A stretch of 6,116 nt of DNA from Candidatus Thiodiazotropha taylori. GTDB taxonomy: Bacteria > Pseudomonadota > Gammaproteobacteria > Chromatiales > Chromatiaceae. Below, in pieces: positions 1 to 6,116 of this stretch (positions within the stretch are counted from its first letter, which is position 1; every line of letters begins with the position of its first letter). The position numbers and the translations under genes are program-made. Location of the stretch: positions 1 to 6,116 of the forward strand of contig JAHRHW010000281.1 in assembly GCA_019100305.1 (NCBI GenBank), in the 5' to 3' direction. The notes under the pieces are model-generated. The model saw only the letters and a program-made list of their open reading frames with translations. It ran no database searches and was not told the origin of the DNA.

Positions 1-905
1 CCACCACCCAATGGGATATAGATATAGTCTCTGATCCAGGTTGAGAGACTGATATGCCAACGCGACCAGAAATCACTCGGGGATGTTGCAAAGTATGGAT
101 TCCTGAAATTCCACATCAAATCGAATCCCATCCACCTGGCTACACCTTTGGCAATTGATGAATAGCCGGAAAAATCGCCATAGATTTGAAATGCAAATGC
201 ATACAAGCCGACCAACACCTCAAAGCCTGTCAGTTCATTAACGGGCTTTGAAAAAATTGTATTGACAATTGGTGCCATATTGTCAGCAATGACGACTTTT
301 TTAAACAGTCCGGAGATGACCAGAAACAACCCTTCTGAAAACGCTGGTCGATCTAATTTACGAACCTGAAGTATCTGTGGTAACAGATGACTGGCTCTCT
401 CAATCGGCCCGGCCACCAATTGAGGAAAAAAGGAGACATAAAGGGCAAAGTCGAGAAACTTATCCGTTGGTTGAACTTTATTTCTATAAGTATCAATGGT
501 ATAGCTGAGTGTTTGAAATGTGTAGAACGAGATACCAACAGGAAGAATAATATTCAACACAGGCAAACTGACATCGACGCCCATTGTGCCGAGCATCGCG
601 GCAAATTCATTGGAGAAAAAGTTGTAATACTTAAAGAACCCCAAAAACCCCAGATTGGTGAAAACCGATAACAACAGCAGCTGCTTTCTGAGTTTGGCGT
701 CGTCCTGCTTTGCAATATTCAGCGCAACGAAGTAGTCAACGACAGTAGAGATAAAGATCAGCGACAGAAAACGATAATCCCAGTAACCATAGAAGATATA
801 ACTGGCGACCAGCAACATTCTGTTTTGATATTTATGAGGAAGCCGAAAATAGAGCAGCATGACGACTGCAAAAAAGGCCCAGAATATGTAACTGTTGAAT
901 AACAT
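1..905 (-). CDS. MBOAT-family membrane O-acyltransferase (AlgI/DltB-like), C-terminus cut by window edge
   Basis: My translation from the ATG at 905-903 stays open for 301 codons to the window edge, so the 3' end is missing; AlgI-type proteins usually have roughly 460-520 residues, so about 60% is present. Visible motifs are PVGISFYTFQTLSY, FFPQLVAGPI, QIYGDFSGYS (residues 240-249), and the block NFRNPYFATSPSDFWSRWHISLSTW with conserved His at residue 284, followed by RDYIYIPLGG. Hydrophobic segments occur throughout, as expected of a polytopic inner-membrane protein. The second conserved MBOAT His should lie beyond the edge. Family members move acyl groups, typically acetyl, across the membrane for O-acylation of polysaccharides, working with an SGNH/AlgJ-type partner. 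Such a partner lies immediately upstream: its TAG stop is in the same frame and only AGA separates it from this ATG, which fixes the start. The substrate is inferred to be an exopolysaccharide; DltB-like transfer to another polymer cannot be excluded. Confidence 0.95.
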   Translation of the reverse strand, partial: MLFNSYIFWAFFAVVMLLYFRLPHKYQNRMLLVASYIFYGYWDYRFLSLIFISTVVDYFVALNIAKQDDAKLRKQLLLLSVFTNLGFLGFFKYYNFFSNEFAAMLGTMGVDVSLPVLNIILPVGISFYTFQTLSYTIDTYRNKVQPTDKFLDFALYVSFFPQLVAGPIERASHLLPQILQVRKLDRPAFSEGLFLVISGLFKKVVIADNMAPIVNTIFSKPVNELTGFEVLVGLYAFAFQIYGDFSGYSSIAKGVARWMGFDLMWNFRNPYFATSPSDFWSRWHISLSTWIRDYIYIPLGG

Positions 906-908
906 TCT

Positions 909-1829
909 CTACTGCCCACTCAATTCCTGATTGATCAGCCTGCCCAGAGTGGCGGTAAATTGCTCACGACCCTTCTCATTAAAATGGACACCATCTTTAT
1001 AGATCGCTCCGAAAGATCTGAAATTCTCCCTGTAATCCTTGTAGAGATACGCCCTCTTCTGCAGCGTCTCTTTTAACTTCTGATTGACTGAATAGGCCCC
1101 CTCGATTGGCATCGCTATCATAATCAGTTTGATGCCCCGCTGATCCAGCTGGTCGATCAAATCATTCAACATTCTGTAATCCGGTAACAGCTCGTCGTCT
1201 TGAGTCTGATCGCCGGCCTCAACCGGTGCCCCAGCCTGGTTCTGTGCCTGAACAAATTGTTCATAGTGGGGCACCAGATTGTTCAATATTTTATTTCTGA
1301 CCGCTTCCCTGTTGACGAAGAGTTTCGATGTCCAGCCAATAACAAACTCAGATAACTCCGCAAAATCGCTCATTCCATAATCAAAAAGCAGCAATCCGTC
1401 ACCAATTCCGGAGAAATACCCGCCCAATCGGCTTGGATTTGGCCGATATTCATCATTGAGCAATCCCCAGGCAAAACCGATCACCAGATAATCCAGCTGC
1501 ATATCAGGTGTTATCAGATTGTTTCTCAGGATCATGTTCCAATCCCAGAGCGAGGTACCATCCGGAGTTATTTTTTTTACCAGATAGTCATCAGATAACT
1601 CCCGATCCAGCTGATCGATATCGACTGCCTCATTAATCAAGGAGTTTCCAAGAAACAAAATATTTGTACCTTGGTGCTGTTCATACTCTGCGGCAATGTT
1701 CGGTATCTGATTAATATGATTCAGATTACCTGAAAGACGGTTTTCAAATATTCGAATACCGATCTCCAGGGCTGCAACTGTGAGGAGCACAGCACTCAGG
1801 ATGAATAGGGTGTGCTTAGCCCTCATCAT
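909..1829 (-). CDS. SGNH-like membrane-anchored protein, probable O-acyltransferase partner of the MBOAT protein
   Basis: This 306-residue protein starts with one hydrophobic segment (about residues 7-25) after a short basic stretch, which suggests a signal anchor with the rest in the periplasm. An SGNH/GDSL-like fold is suggested by strand-then-turn ILFLGNS (residues 57-63, candidate nucleophile Ser63) and by a C-terminal DGVHFNEKG (candidate Asp279 and His282 of the catalytic pair). Block I reads GNS instead of the classical GDS, as in many AlgJ/AlgX/DltD-like relatives. A polar Gln/Asp-rich stretch at about residues 192-214 may be a loop or linker. Next to an MBOAT gene, the likely job is the periplasmic step of polysaccharide O-acylation, although esterase activity is possible. 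The start overlaps the phosphatase stop by 4 bp (ATGA). An AGGGGTGG stretch at 1840-1833 can serve as ribosome binding site for either Met1 or Met2, with Met2 at the better spacing. The family is clear at fold level only; the exact subfamily is uncertain. Confidence 0.85.
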   Translation of the reverse strand: MMRAKHTLFILSAVLLTVAALEIGIRIFENRLSGNLNHINQIPNIAAEYEQHQGTNILFLGNSLINEAVDIDQLDRELSDDYLVKKITPDGTSLWDWNMILRNNLITPDMQLDYLVIGFAWGLLNDEYRPNPSRLGGYFSGIGDGLLLFDYGMSDFAELSEFVIGWTSKLFVNREAVRNKILNNLVPHYEQFVQAQNQAGAPVEAGDQTQDDELLPDYRMLNDLIDQLDQRGIKLIMIAMPIEGAYSVNQKLKETLQKRAYLYKDYRENFRSFGAIYKDGVHFNEKGREQFTATLGRLINQELSGQ

Positions 1830-2455
1830 GTGCCACCCCTGGCTGTTATACCATTCACTGACTGATCGGTATCAACCACCTTAGCGGTTATATCAACCAC
1901 ACATTGCTCTAGTTGAGATATAACCTGACGGGTCTTTTCATTGCCCTGATTATATGGATCTATCACCTCTACAGAGAGATTCGGTGAAAACGCACCAATC
2001 CAGATGGTCTTGTGCAAAGCTGACTGGTCCATTGAACTGAGCAGATCCCAGTTCTTTCGGTCCATGATCACAATGAGGTCAGCCCATTTGATATCATCTT
2101 GTGAAATCCTGCTTGATCGATGTGCTGTCAGGTCATAACCCCGCTCGGCCAGCAGCTTCAGATACTCTTCTACACAACTTCGACCCGTTTTATCGTGAAA
2201 ACCGGCAGACCTGATCTCTTTATCCTTATCGGAAAGTGATTTTCTAAGCAGGTACTCAACTAACGGGCTTCGATAGATATTGCCATAGCAGAGCACCAGG
2301 ATATGATCTGTTTTCTGAGCTGAATTAATAGCGGCTTCGCTTTTTTCCCTTACAACGCGCAACAGTTTTTGGTGACGAATACGTCTTTTAATCGAGCGGA
2401 TAATACGAACTAAAAGTGATTGAGGCATATCATTTTCAGCCATACTGTCACTCAT
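1826..2455 (-). CDS. Low-molecular-weight protein tyrosine phosphatase (Wzb/Etp-like) with N-terminal extension
   Basis: The 209-residue protein carries the LMW-PTP P-loop CX5R at residues 56-62 (CYGNIYR, then SP), with nucleophile Cys56 and phosphate-binding Arg62. It also has an IRSAGF segment (81-86), a MDRKN segment (131-135) and the general-acid loop DPY at 166-168. Family members are usually about 145-160 residues. Here roughly 50 residues precede the catalytic strand; they are rich in Arg and Lys (about 16-37) and have no signal peptide, and there is a short tail after about residue 195. The usual second P-loop Cys is a Tyr (Tyr61). Such cytoplasmic phosphatases typically dephosphorylate the BY-type tyrosine kinase that governs polysaccharide polymerisation and export; no kinase is in the window, so that partner is inferred. 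The gene overlaps the deacetylase stop by ATGA and the SGNH start by ATGA. No strong ribosome binding site is seen, so coupling is likely; Met5 and Met10 are alternative starts. Confidence 0.93.
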   Translation of the reverse strand: MSDSMAENDMPQSLLVRIIRSIKRRIRHQKLLRVVREKSEAAINSAQKTDHILVLCYGNIYRSPLVEYLLRKSLSDKDKEIRSAGFHDKTGRSCVEEYLKLLAERGYDLTAHRSSRISQDDIKWADLIVIMDRKNWDLLSSMDQSALHKTIWIGAFSPNLSVEVIDPYNQGNEKTRQVISQLEQCVVDITAKVVDTDQSVNGITARGGT

Positions 2456-3315
2456 ACATCAAAATTCATTCGCTGCAGCACATCTGAAACAGTCGAAAAC
2501 TCAAAATCCCTTATCAGCTTCAACAATCTGGTTTCAAATTTATCAATATTGTTATAGTGCCTGAACTCTGAGAGCCTGCTCGATTTAATCTTCGGCTGTC
2601 CTTCGTCGATCTCCCATGGATGCATGTAGAAAATAAACGGCATCTGGTCCTTCCGGTTGACACGATTCAATCCCGCCTTCGACAGCCAATAGGGAAACAG
2701 TCTGAAATAGCCTCCGCCACTCACCGGTAAACGACGCTTGGCAATACCCACAGTCGAGAGGGGAAACTCGATAATCTCATTACCTTTAGTTGTTTTTAAC
2801 CGGTGAGGCATGGTCTTTGCGCCAGGAATACCATACCGATCGTGCATGATGGGAAAAATGCTTGAGTCGTAGGAAAAACCACATTCCGTGAGAATGTCCA
2901 GTGCCCAAAGGGATTTTTCTGTAATGGAGTAACTGGCGGCGCGATAGCCTTTGATCGGCTTGCCAATGATCTCTTCAAGTATCGCTTTGGATTTCTTGGT
3001 CTCCTCAAGGAATTTATCAGGCGTCTGATTATAAACCAGATCATGGCTATAGCCATGGCAGGCCACTTCATGTCCAAGTTCCGAAATCTCGGTAATCAGC
3101 TTTTTGTTGCGTTCGGCCACCCAACCCAATACAAAGAATGTGCCCTTTATACTATTGTCATCAAATATCTTCAGAATCCTGTGTGTATTGTCATAGACAC
3201 GTGACTCATAGCCTTCCCAGTCAGCTTTTGTTACCTGCTTGTTAAATGCCGAGACCTGGTAGTAGTCCTCTACATCGACGGTTATGGCATTAATTTGTCT
3301 GTTTTGCGAAATCAT
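2452..3315 (-). CDS. Polysaccharide deacetylase of the exosortase (XrtA/PEP-CTERM) system, NodB domain plus DUF3473
   Basis: This 287-residue protein matches the deacetylase family that accompanies XrtA loci. It opens with ITVDVEDYYQVSAF (metal-site acidic residues around Asp14-Asp17). The NodB zinc ligands appear in CHGYSH (His87 and His91), and GYRAASYSI places the conserved Arg at 125. Family-specific blocks follow: YDSSIFPIMHDRYGIPGA, SGGGYFRLFPYWLSKAGL and FYMHPWEID (His at about 222), the last leading into the DUF3473-type C-terminus. No signal peptide is visible, although the family acts on envelope polysaccharide and may be exported otherwise. The reaction expected is hydrolysis of N-acetyl groups on an exopolysaccharide. 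The start is the only ATG near the conserved N-terminus. No Shine-Dalgarno sequence precedes it, only an A-rich run. It lies 50 bp after the exosortase gene and overlaps the phosphatase start by 4 bp. Confidence 0.96.
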   Translation of the reverse strand: MISQNRQINAITVDVEDYYQVSAFNKQVTKADWEGYESRVYDNTHRILKIFDDNSIKGTFFVLGWVAERNKKLITEISELGHEVACHGYSHDLVYNQTPDKFLEETKKSKAILEEIIGKPIKGYRAASYSITEKSLWALDILTECGFSYDSSIFPIMHDRYGIPGAKTMPHRLKTTKGNEIIEFPLSTVGIAKRRLPVSGGGYFRLFPYWLSKAGLNRVNRKDQMPFIFYMHPWEIDEGQPKIKSSRLSEFRHYNNIDKFETRLLKLIRDFEFSTVSDVLQRMNFDV

Positions 3316-3365
3316 TTTTTTGTTTGTTATATAAATTGTTGCAATAACTTAATAAAGATCAGATC
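3316..3365 (-). promoter_or_regulatory. AT-rich gap before the deacetylase gene; weak promoter-like sequence
   Basis: The 50 bp between the exosortase stop and the deacetylase start are much richer in A and T than the flanking genes. On the minus strand they read TTTATT, 17 bases, then TATATA, which resembles a weak sigma-70 promoter with a good -10 and a poor -35. An A-run sits directly before the ATG and no GGAGG-like sequence is present. It could be an internal promoter or simply an A-rich translation enhancer. There is no stem followed by a T-run, so no terminator is seen. Confidence 0.3.
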
Positions 3366-4913
3366 TCAGTTCTTTTGTGTTGAGTAGTGTTGCTCAATTC
3401 TGTCGATTACCAAATCAGTGAATCTTGTCATGCTTTCACGTTCCACTACACCATCACCAGTTTTATCTGTAGAGATCACTACCACAGCTGCATCATGACG
3501 GCCTTTCAACGCCCCCAATATGCCATACAGTTTGCTTTGCAGCCTGCTCGATGAGATCTCACCCCCTATGTAATACCATTGCCATATAATGCGCTCATTT
3601 CTCTTACTATCAACGACCGTTTCTTCCAGCAGTGGAACTGCGTGCCCAGCTGATAGCTTGATCTCCCGGTCGACGCGTCCACTGATGATCCAGTCGTCCC
3701 TATTATAAGCCTGATTAAGATCATTGACCGCCTCTTTTCCTTGCTCCTGTGTCGCATAATAGGCGGTATAAAACTCCACATTGGTACCGGCCACCAGGTA
3801 TGCAGCCCGTTTCTCAAAATCTGCATTGACCCAGGCCGGATTCCAGCTTTCATCGACCGCCACCTCAGTGAGTTCCAATTGACTGAAGCTGAAGTCAAAA
3901 TCATGGCTTCCGCGCATAACATCGCCCTTCATGGCAATCACACTATATATCGGTCCGGCACTGGCGGATACCAATAACGCACTTGCAATTAAGATTTTTT
4001 TACTATAGGAAACCTTTGTTACAGGGGCCTTACCCGGCTCAGCCACAGGCTGTTTTTGATCTATCTTGAGTCTCTTCTCATAATTCACAGTGGCGTACAT
4101 AAATATTGCATAGCAGATTACAAACACGACCCAACCGAGCCAAATATGATCATTCAGCAGACTGTGCGTCATATCTGTGTAATGCCCAGAAAGCACCACA
4201 ATATAGATACGAATCGTGTTTGAGATGAAAGCAACGCCTGACGCCATCAGTAGATAGACAATTGCGTGTCGGAGCGAATAGTGGGAGAAGAATGAGTAGA
4301 GAATTGCAAGGGTTATTGCAGCGATCTGATACCTCAGGCCACTGCAGGTATCCCCCACTTCAAACACCCCTTCCGGGATGGTAATAAAATAGGATTCCTG
4401 GAACGAGACATAACCGGTCAAGTGCAGCATTTGGTTGACAAATATCGCCGTTGGCACCTGCAGTGGCTGTGACAATACAGACCAGACGGAGGTTGCACTG
4501 ATCAATACCAGGATCGGTAAAACCATTCTGGCTGTATGCTTCAATCCAAACAGAGCCATCACACTGACACTCAGTATCAAGATCAGTACCATTTGGGAAC
4601 CAACCTGTATCTGAGCGATATCAGATAAAAGCCAGATAACCGAAAGGATGACAAGCAGCAGCAGCAAAATAGGCCTGAAGCTTATCTGCAGCTCATGACG
4701 GCGTGTGTACCACTCCCTGGCAAGCAGATAATACGATAGGGGCAACAGCAGCAATCCATGGGATTGCAAGCTGTTTTCAGCAACCCACAAACGGTAAAAG
4801 CCGAGGGAAGTTTGCCCATACACCAGGGTCAGGATCAACACGCATGCAAGCAGAACCGCACCGCTAAACAGTTGATCTGGAGATAACTCTTTTAAAGTCA
4901 TTCGTTCCGTCAT
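3366..4913 (-). CDS. xrtA: Exosortase fused to a C-terminal EpsI domain (XrtA/XrtD type)
   Basis: The 515-residue protein has two parts. Residues 1-275 form a polytopic membrane domain with about eight hydrophobic segments and the exosortase catalytic residues: Cys190 in VGDTCSGLRY, Arg235 in SNTIRIY, and His256 in NDHIWLGW. After a polar linker (about 280-300), another hydrophobic helix (306-326) leads into an EpsI (DUF3485)-like domain at about 330-510. Typical EpsI features there are an ESWNPAW segment, the Tyr-rich VEFYTAYYATQEQGKEAV, SGRV, and WQWYYIGG (444-451). Exosortases are inner-membrane cysteine transpeptidases that recognise PEP-CTERM-like tails; EpsI is a companion of unclear biochemical role. 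The xrtA symbol rests mainly on the adjacent XrtA-type deacetylase. The fused layout also occurs in other subtypes such as XrtD, so the subtype is unsure. It appears to be the first gene of the operon. Met5 follows GGAA and is an alternative start. No substrate protein is encoded in the window. Confidence 0.93.
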   Translation of the reverse strand: MTERMTLKELSPDQLFSGAVLLACVLILTLVYGQTSLGFYRLWVAENSLQSHGLLLLPLSYYLLAREWYTRRHELQISFRPILLLLLVILSVIWLLSDIAQIQVGSQMVLILILSVSVMALFGLKHTARMVLPILVLISATSVWSVLSQPLQVPTAIFVNQMLHLTGYVSFQESYFITIPEGVFEVGDTCSGLRYQIAAITLAILYSFFSHYSLRHAIVYLLMASGVAFISNTIRIYIVVLSGHYTDMTHSLLNDHIWLGWVVFVICYAIFMYATVNYEKRLKIDQKQPVAEPGKAPVTKVSYSKKILIASALLVSASAGPIYSVIAMKGDVMRGSHDFDFSFSQLELTEVAVDESWNPAWVNADFEKRAAYLVAGTNVEFYTAYYATQEQGKEAVNDLNQAYNRDDWIISGRVDREIKLSAGHAVPLLEETVVDSKRNERIIWQWYYIGGEISSSRLQSKLYGILGALKGRHDAAVVVISTDKTGDGVVERESMTRFTDLVIDRIEQHYSTQKN

Positions 4914-4979
4914 CTTGGTGTCTCAGTCAGCTGTCCACAAGACCAGTGTTTAGAACACACTGATAATGGCCCGATCAGA

Positions 4980-4997
4980 TTGAGAGTGGATTCTCAA
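4980..4997. repeat. Dyad TTGAGA-N6-TCTCAA, operator-like
   Basis: The two 6-bp arms match perfectly around a 6-bp centre, giving an 18-bp dyad about 70-85 bp before the exosortase start codon. Its size and symmetry fit a dimeric regulator's site, but the arms are short enough to occur by chance. As RNA it would compete with the hairpin at 4983-5011, since the two share bases. Confidence 0.35.
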
Positions 4998-5011
4998 ATA
5001 CGAACCACTCT
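4983..5011. repeat. 7-bp perfect inverted repeat with 15-base loop
   Basis: AGAGTGG at 4983-4989 pairs with CCACTCT at 5005-5011. Read on the minus strand it lies just after the end of the COG4255-like gene. It lacks a following T-run, so it is not a standard intrinsic terminator. It could stabilise the 3' end or serve as a regulatory fold. Confidence 0.35.
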
Positions 5012-5032
5012 GCATTCAAACATCACGCCCGA

Positions 5033-6067
5033 TCAGTACTCACCTCTTCCCAGTAACTGGAATAGGGATTTGTCGCCTTTGAAGAGGCCGAGAATCGAAC
5101 CACGCTTCCGCACATCAAATCGGTATCCCTTGCAAGTATAGATACTGAGCTGATCCTTAGCTAAATCAATGACTTCCAGTAAGTCACACAGTTTTTGCTC
5201 AGTCTCACTCAATGCCCTCACCCAATCATCAATATCGGCATTGAGCTCAGCCTCGATGAGGTCGGTGAAAAGGATCCCAATATTGCCATCTTCAGCCGTT
5301 GCTTCTGCCAACTCCTCGGGTAGATCGTTGACCGGCAATTTGCTCAATCTGGCCAACCCGGAGAGCAGTGGGTGCGAACCGAACAAGGCGCAATACCTGT
5401 TATCAATCTCAGGGCAAACACCAAATCCGGACAGCCAAACCCCATTCACGTAAGAGTCTCCCTGAGACATCCTTTGTTGGGTCATCTCCTCCTGATGGAA
5501 CAGCATCTGTATTTCATTCAGAAGTCCCCGCCAATAAGCACCATCAGGACCCGACGGCATGAAGGTTTCAATATGCCTTCCCGCAACCGACTCTATCTCA
5601 GATGTTGTCATCTCCGGCAGAGTCCTCAGCTTCATACACCACTGCCCCTGAGCTACCTCTACCAGTGACAGCCCGTCGGCTTCGAAATGGGAATTGAATC
5701 GACTGATCAGCCGATGGGCATAATCACTCTCGATGGACTGGGGAGCCAACCTGATCAATATCAGCCTGTCACGATCCGCCAACAGATGGACAGGGGTCGC
5801 CAAAGCCCAACAATCCCCGTCTGATTGCCGATCAGGTGTATATGCTGTGACAGCGCCGGAAGGAAGATCACAATCGGCAACCGCAGCAACCCCAAACAGA
5901 CTGAACAGAGTTGTCGTCAAATCTGCGCCGGGTTCGGCGACTAACTTTGCCTTACCAAGCACTCTCTCCAGGTTTTTCGGCCGATTCACCTGATCATTGA
6001 GCTGTTTTATTGCCGTATCCCAATGGAGACCCGGCAGCAACAGGTCGATCTGTCTCCTCATATTCAC
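5033..6067 (-). CDS. COG4255-type phosphoglycerate-mutase-like (alkaline-phosphatase-fold-related) protein of unknown role
   Basis: This 344-residue soluble protein has no signal peptide or membrane segment. I recognise the layout of a proteobacterial family often labelled 'phosphoglycerate mutase' or regulatory protein of that class. CWALATPVHLLADRDRL (about 86-102) matches its conserved ADPVHL-like block, with Thr where Asp is usual. YWRGLLNEIQMLFHQ (168-182) and VNGVWLSGFG (187-196) match the NEIQMLLH and N-x-x-W-x-x-G-G blocks. I see no complete set of metal-binding residues of cofactor-independent phosphoglycerate mutase, so the enzymatic name should be treated with caution. Two starts are possible: GTG at 6067-6065 or ATG at 6061-6059; a weak GGA lies 4 bases before the GTG and 10 before the ATG, and I favour neither strongly. 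It is separated by 119 bp from the exosortase operon and is probably unrelated to it in function. Confidence 0.85.
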   Translation of the reverse strand: MNMRRQIDLLLPGLHWDTAIKQLNDQVNRPKNLERVLGKAKLVAEPGADLTTTLFSLFGVAAVADCDLPSGAVTAYTPDRQSDGDCWALATPVHLLADRDRLILIRLAPQSIESDYAHRLISRFNSHFEADGLSLVEVAQGQWCMKLRTLPEMTTSEIESVAGRHIETFMPSGPDGAYWRGLLNEIQMLFHQEEMTQQRMSQGDSYVNGVWLSGFGVCPEIDNRYCALFGSHPLLSGLARLSKLPVNDLPEELAEATAEDGNIGILFTDLIEAELNADIDDWVRALSETEQKLCDLLEVIDLAKDQLSIYTCKGYRFDVRKRGSILGLFKGDKSLFQLLGRGEY

Positions 6068-6116
6068 GGTATCCGTTCAACAAGGAGGGGTTACTCGGTC
6101 ATCAGACCATGTTGTC
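6068..6116. other. Short right-edge region, upstream of the COG4255-like gene
   Basis: These 49 bases contain no gene I can support. The plus strand has AAGGAGGGG at 6082-6090 and an ATG at 6109-6111, but the 18-base spacing is too long for a normal ribosome binding site. No clear promoter for the minus-strand gene is seen, so it may be read from beyond the window. Confidence 0.5.

Larger units (their letters stand above)
4914..5032. other. 119-bp intergenic region upstream of the exosortase operon
   Basis: This gap separates the COG4255-like gene from the exosortase gene and is the natural place for the operon promoter. I see no convincing sigma-70 pair and no good sigma-54 -24/-12 element on the minus strand. 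No stem with a T-run marks a terminator for the upstream gene. It holds several short repeats: a dyad at 4980-4997, an overlapping inverted repeat at 4983-5011, a bulged hairpin at 4944-4962 (CAGTGTT against AACACACTG), and a 10-bp direct repeat. Confidence 0.6.
4969..5036. repeat. 10-bp direct repeat GCCCGATCAG, two copies
   Basis: Identical copies at 4969-4978 and 5027-5036 lie 58 bp apart, start to start. The second copy overlaps the TGA stop of the COG4255-like gene. They flank the dyad and inverted repeat. A pair of regulator sites is possible, but two copies are weak evidence. Confidence 0.3.

Noticed and set aside
387..671. Plus-strand open frame of 94 codons and the 61-codon minus frame at 353-538
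   Set aside because: Both lie within the well-supported MBOAT gene in other frames and show no recognisable protein features.
4944..4962. Hairpin CAGTGTT-TAG-AACACACTG as a regulatory RNA element
   Set aside because: It needs a 2-base bulge and is short; noted only as part of the gap description.
4990..5010. Sigma-54 promoter, as expected for some exosortase regulons (TGGTTCG...TTGAG on the minus strand)
   Set aside because: With the required 10-base spacing after GG, the -12 GC is AG; the match is too poor to call.
4983..5011. Intrinsic terminator for the COG4255-like gene
   Set aside because: The stem is only 7 bp with a 15-base loop and no T-run follows on the minus strand.
5169..5993. 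Plus-strand open frames opposite the COG4255-like gene
   Set aside because: They are antisense shadows with low-complexity composition and no start signals; the minus-strand gene has family motifs throughout.
6082..6111. AAGGAGGGG followed by ATG on the plus strand, as the start of a divergent gene
   Set aside because: The spacing of 18 bases is too long, and only two codons remain in the window.

Overview
The window reads as chromosomal DNA of a Gram-negative proteobacterium, most likely a gammaproteobacterium. The evidence is indirect. It carries an exosortase (PEP-CTERM sorting) locus, which needs an outer membrane and exopolysaccharide. It also carries a COG4255-type phosphoglycerate-mutase-like gene of the kind found in beta/gammaproteobacteria. 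I cannot name the genus. There is no sign of a phage, plasmid, insertion sequence, CRISPR array or structural RNA gene.

All six genes lie on the minus strand, so transcription runs from right to left. At the right (5033-6067) is a self-contained COG4255-like gene. A 119-bp gap (4914-5032) follows; it holds several short inverted and direct repeats and probably separates two transcription units. The rest is a tight operon, in order of transcription: an exosortase-EpsI fusion (3366-4913), a 50-bp AT-rich gap, an XrtA-type polysaccharide deacetylase (2452-3315), a low-molecular-weight tyrosine phosphatase (1826-2455), an SGNH-like membrane-anchored protein (909-1829), and an MBOAT O-acyltransferase (1-905) that runs off the left edge. 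The deacetylase/phosphatase and phosphatase/SGNH junctions are 4-bp ATGA overlaps. The SGNH and MBOAT genes are separated by only 3 bp.

Inferred joint role: building and decorating an exopolysaccharide while exporting or anchoring PEP-CTERM-type proteins. The exosortase would cleave C-terminal sorting signals at the inner membrane. The deacetylase would remove N-acetyl groups from the glycan in the periplasm. The MBOAT protein would pass acyl groups across the membrane to the SGNH partner, which would put them on the glycan, as in alginate acetylation by AlgI with AlgJ/AlgX. The phosphatase would act in the cytoplasm on the tyrosine-kinase switch that controls polymer export. The exosortase and deacetylase belong to known systems. 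The less usual parts are the O-acylation pair at the end of the operon and a phosphatase with a Tyr in place of the usual second P-loop Cys and a basic N-terminal extension.
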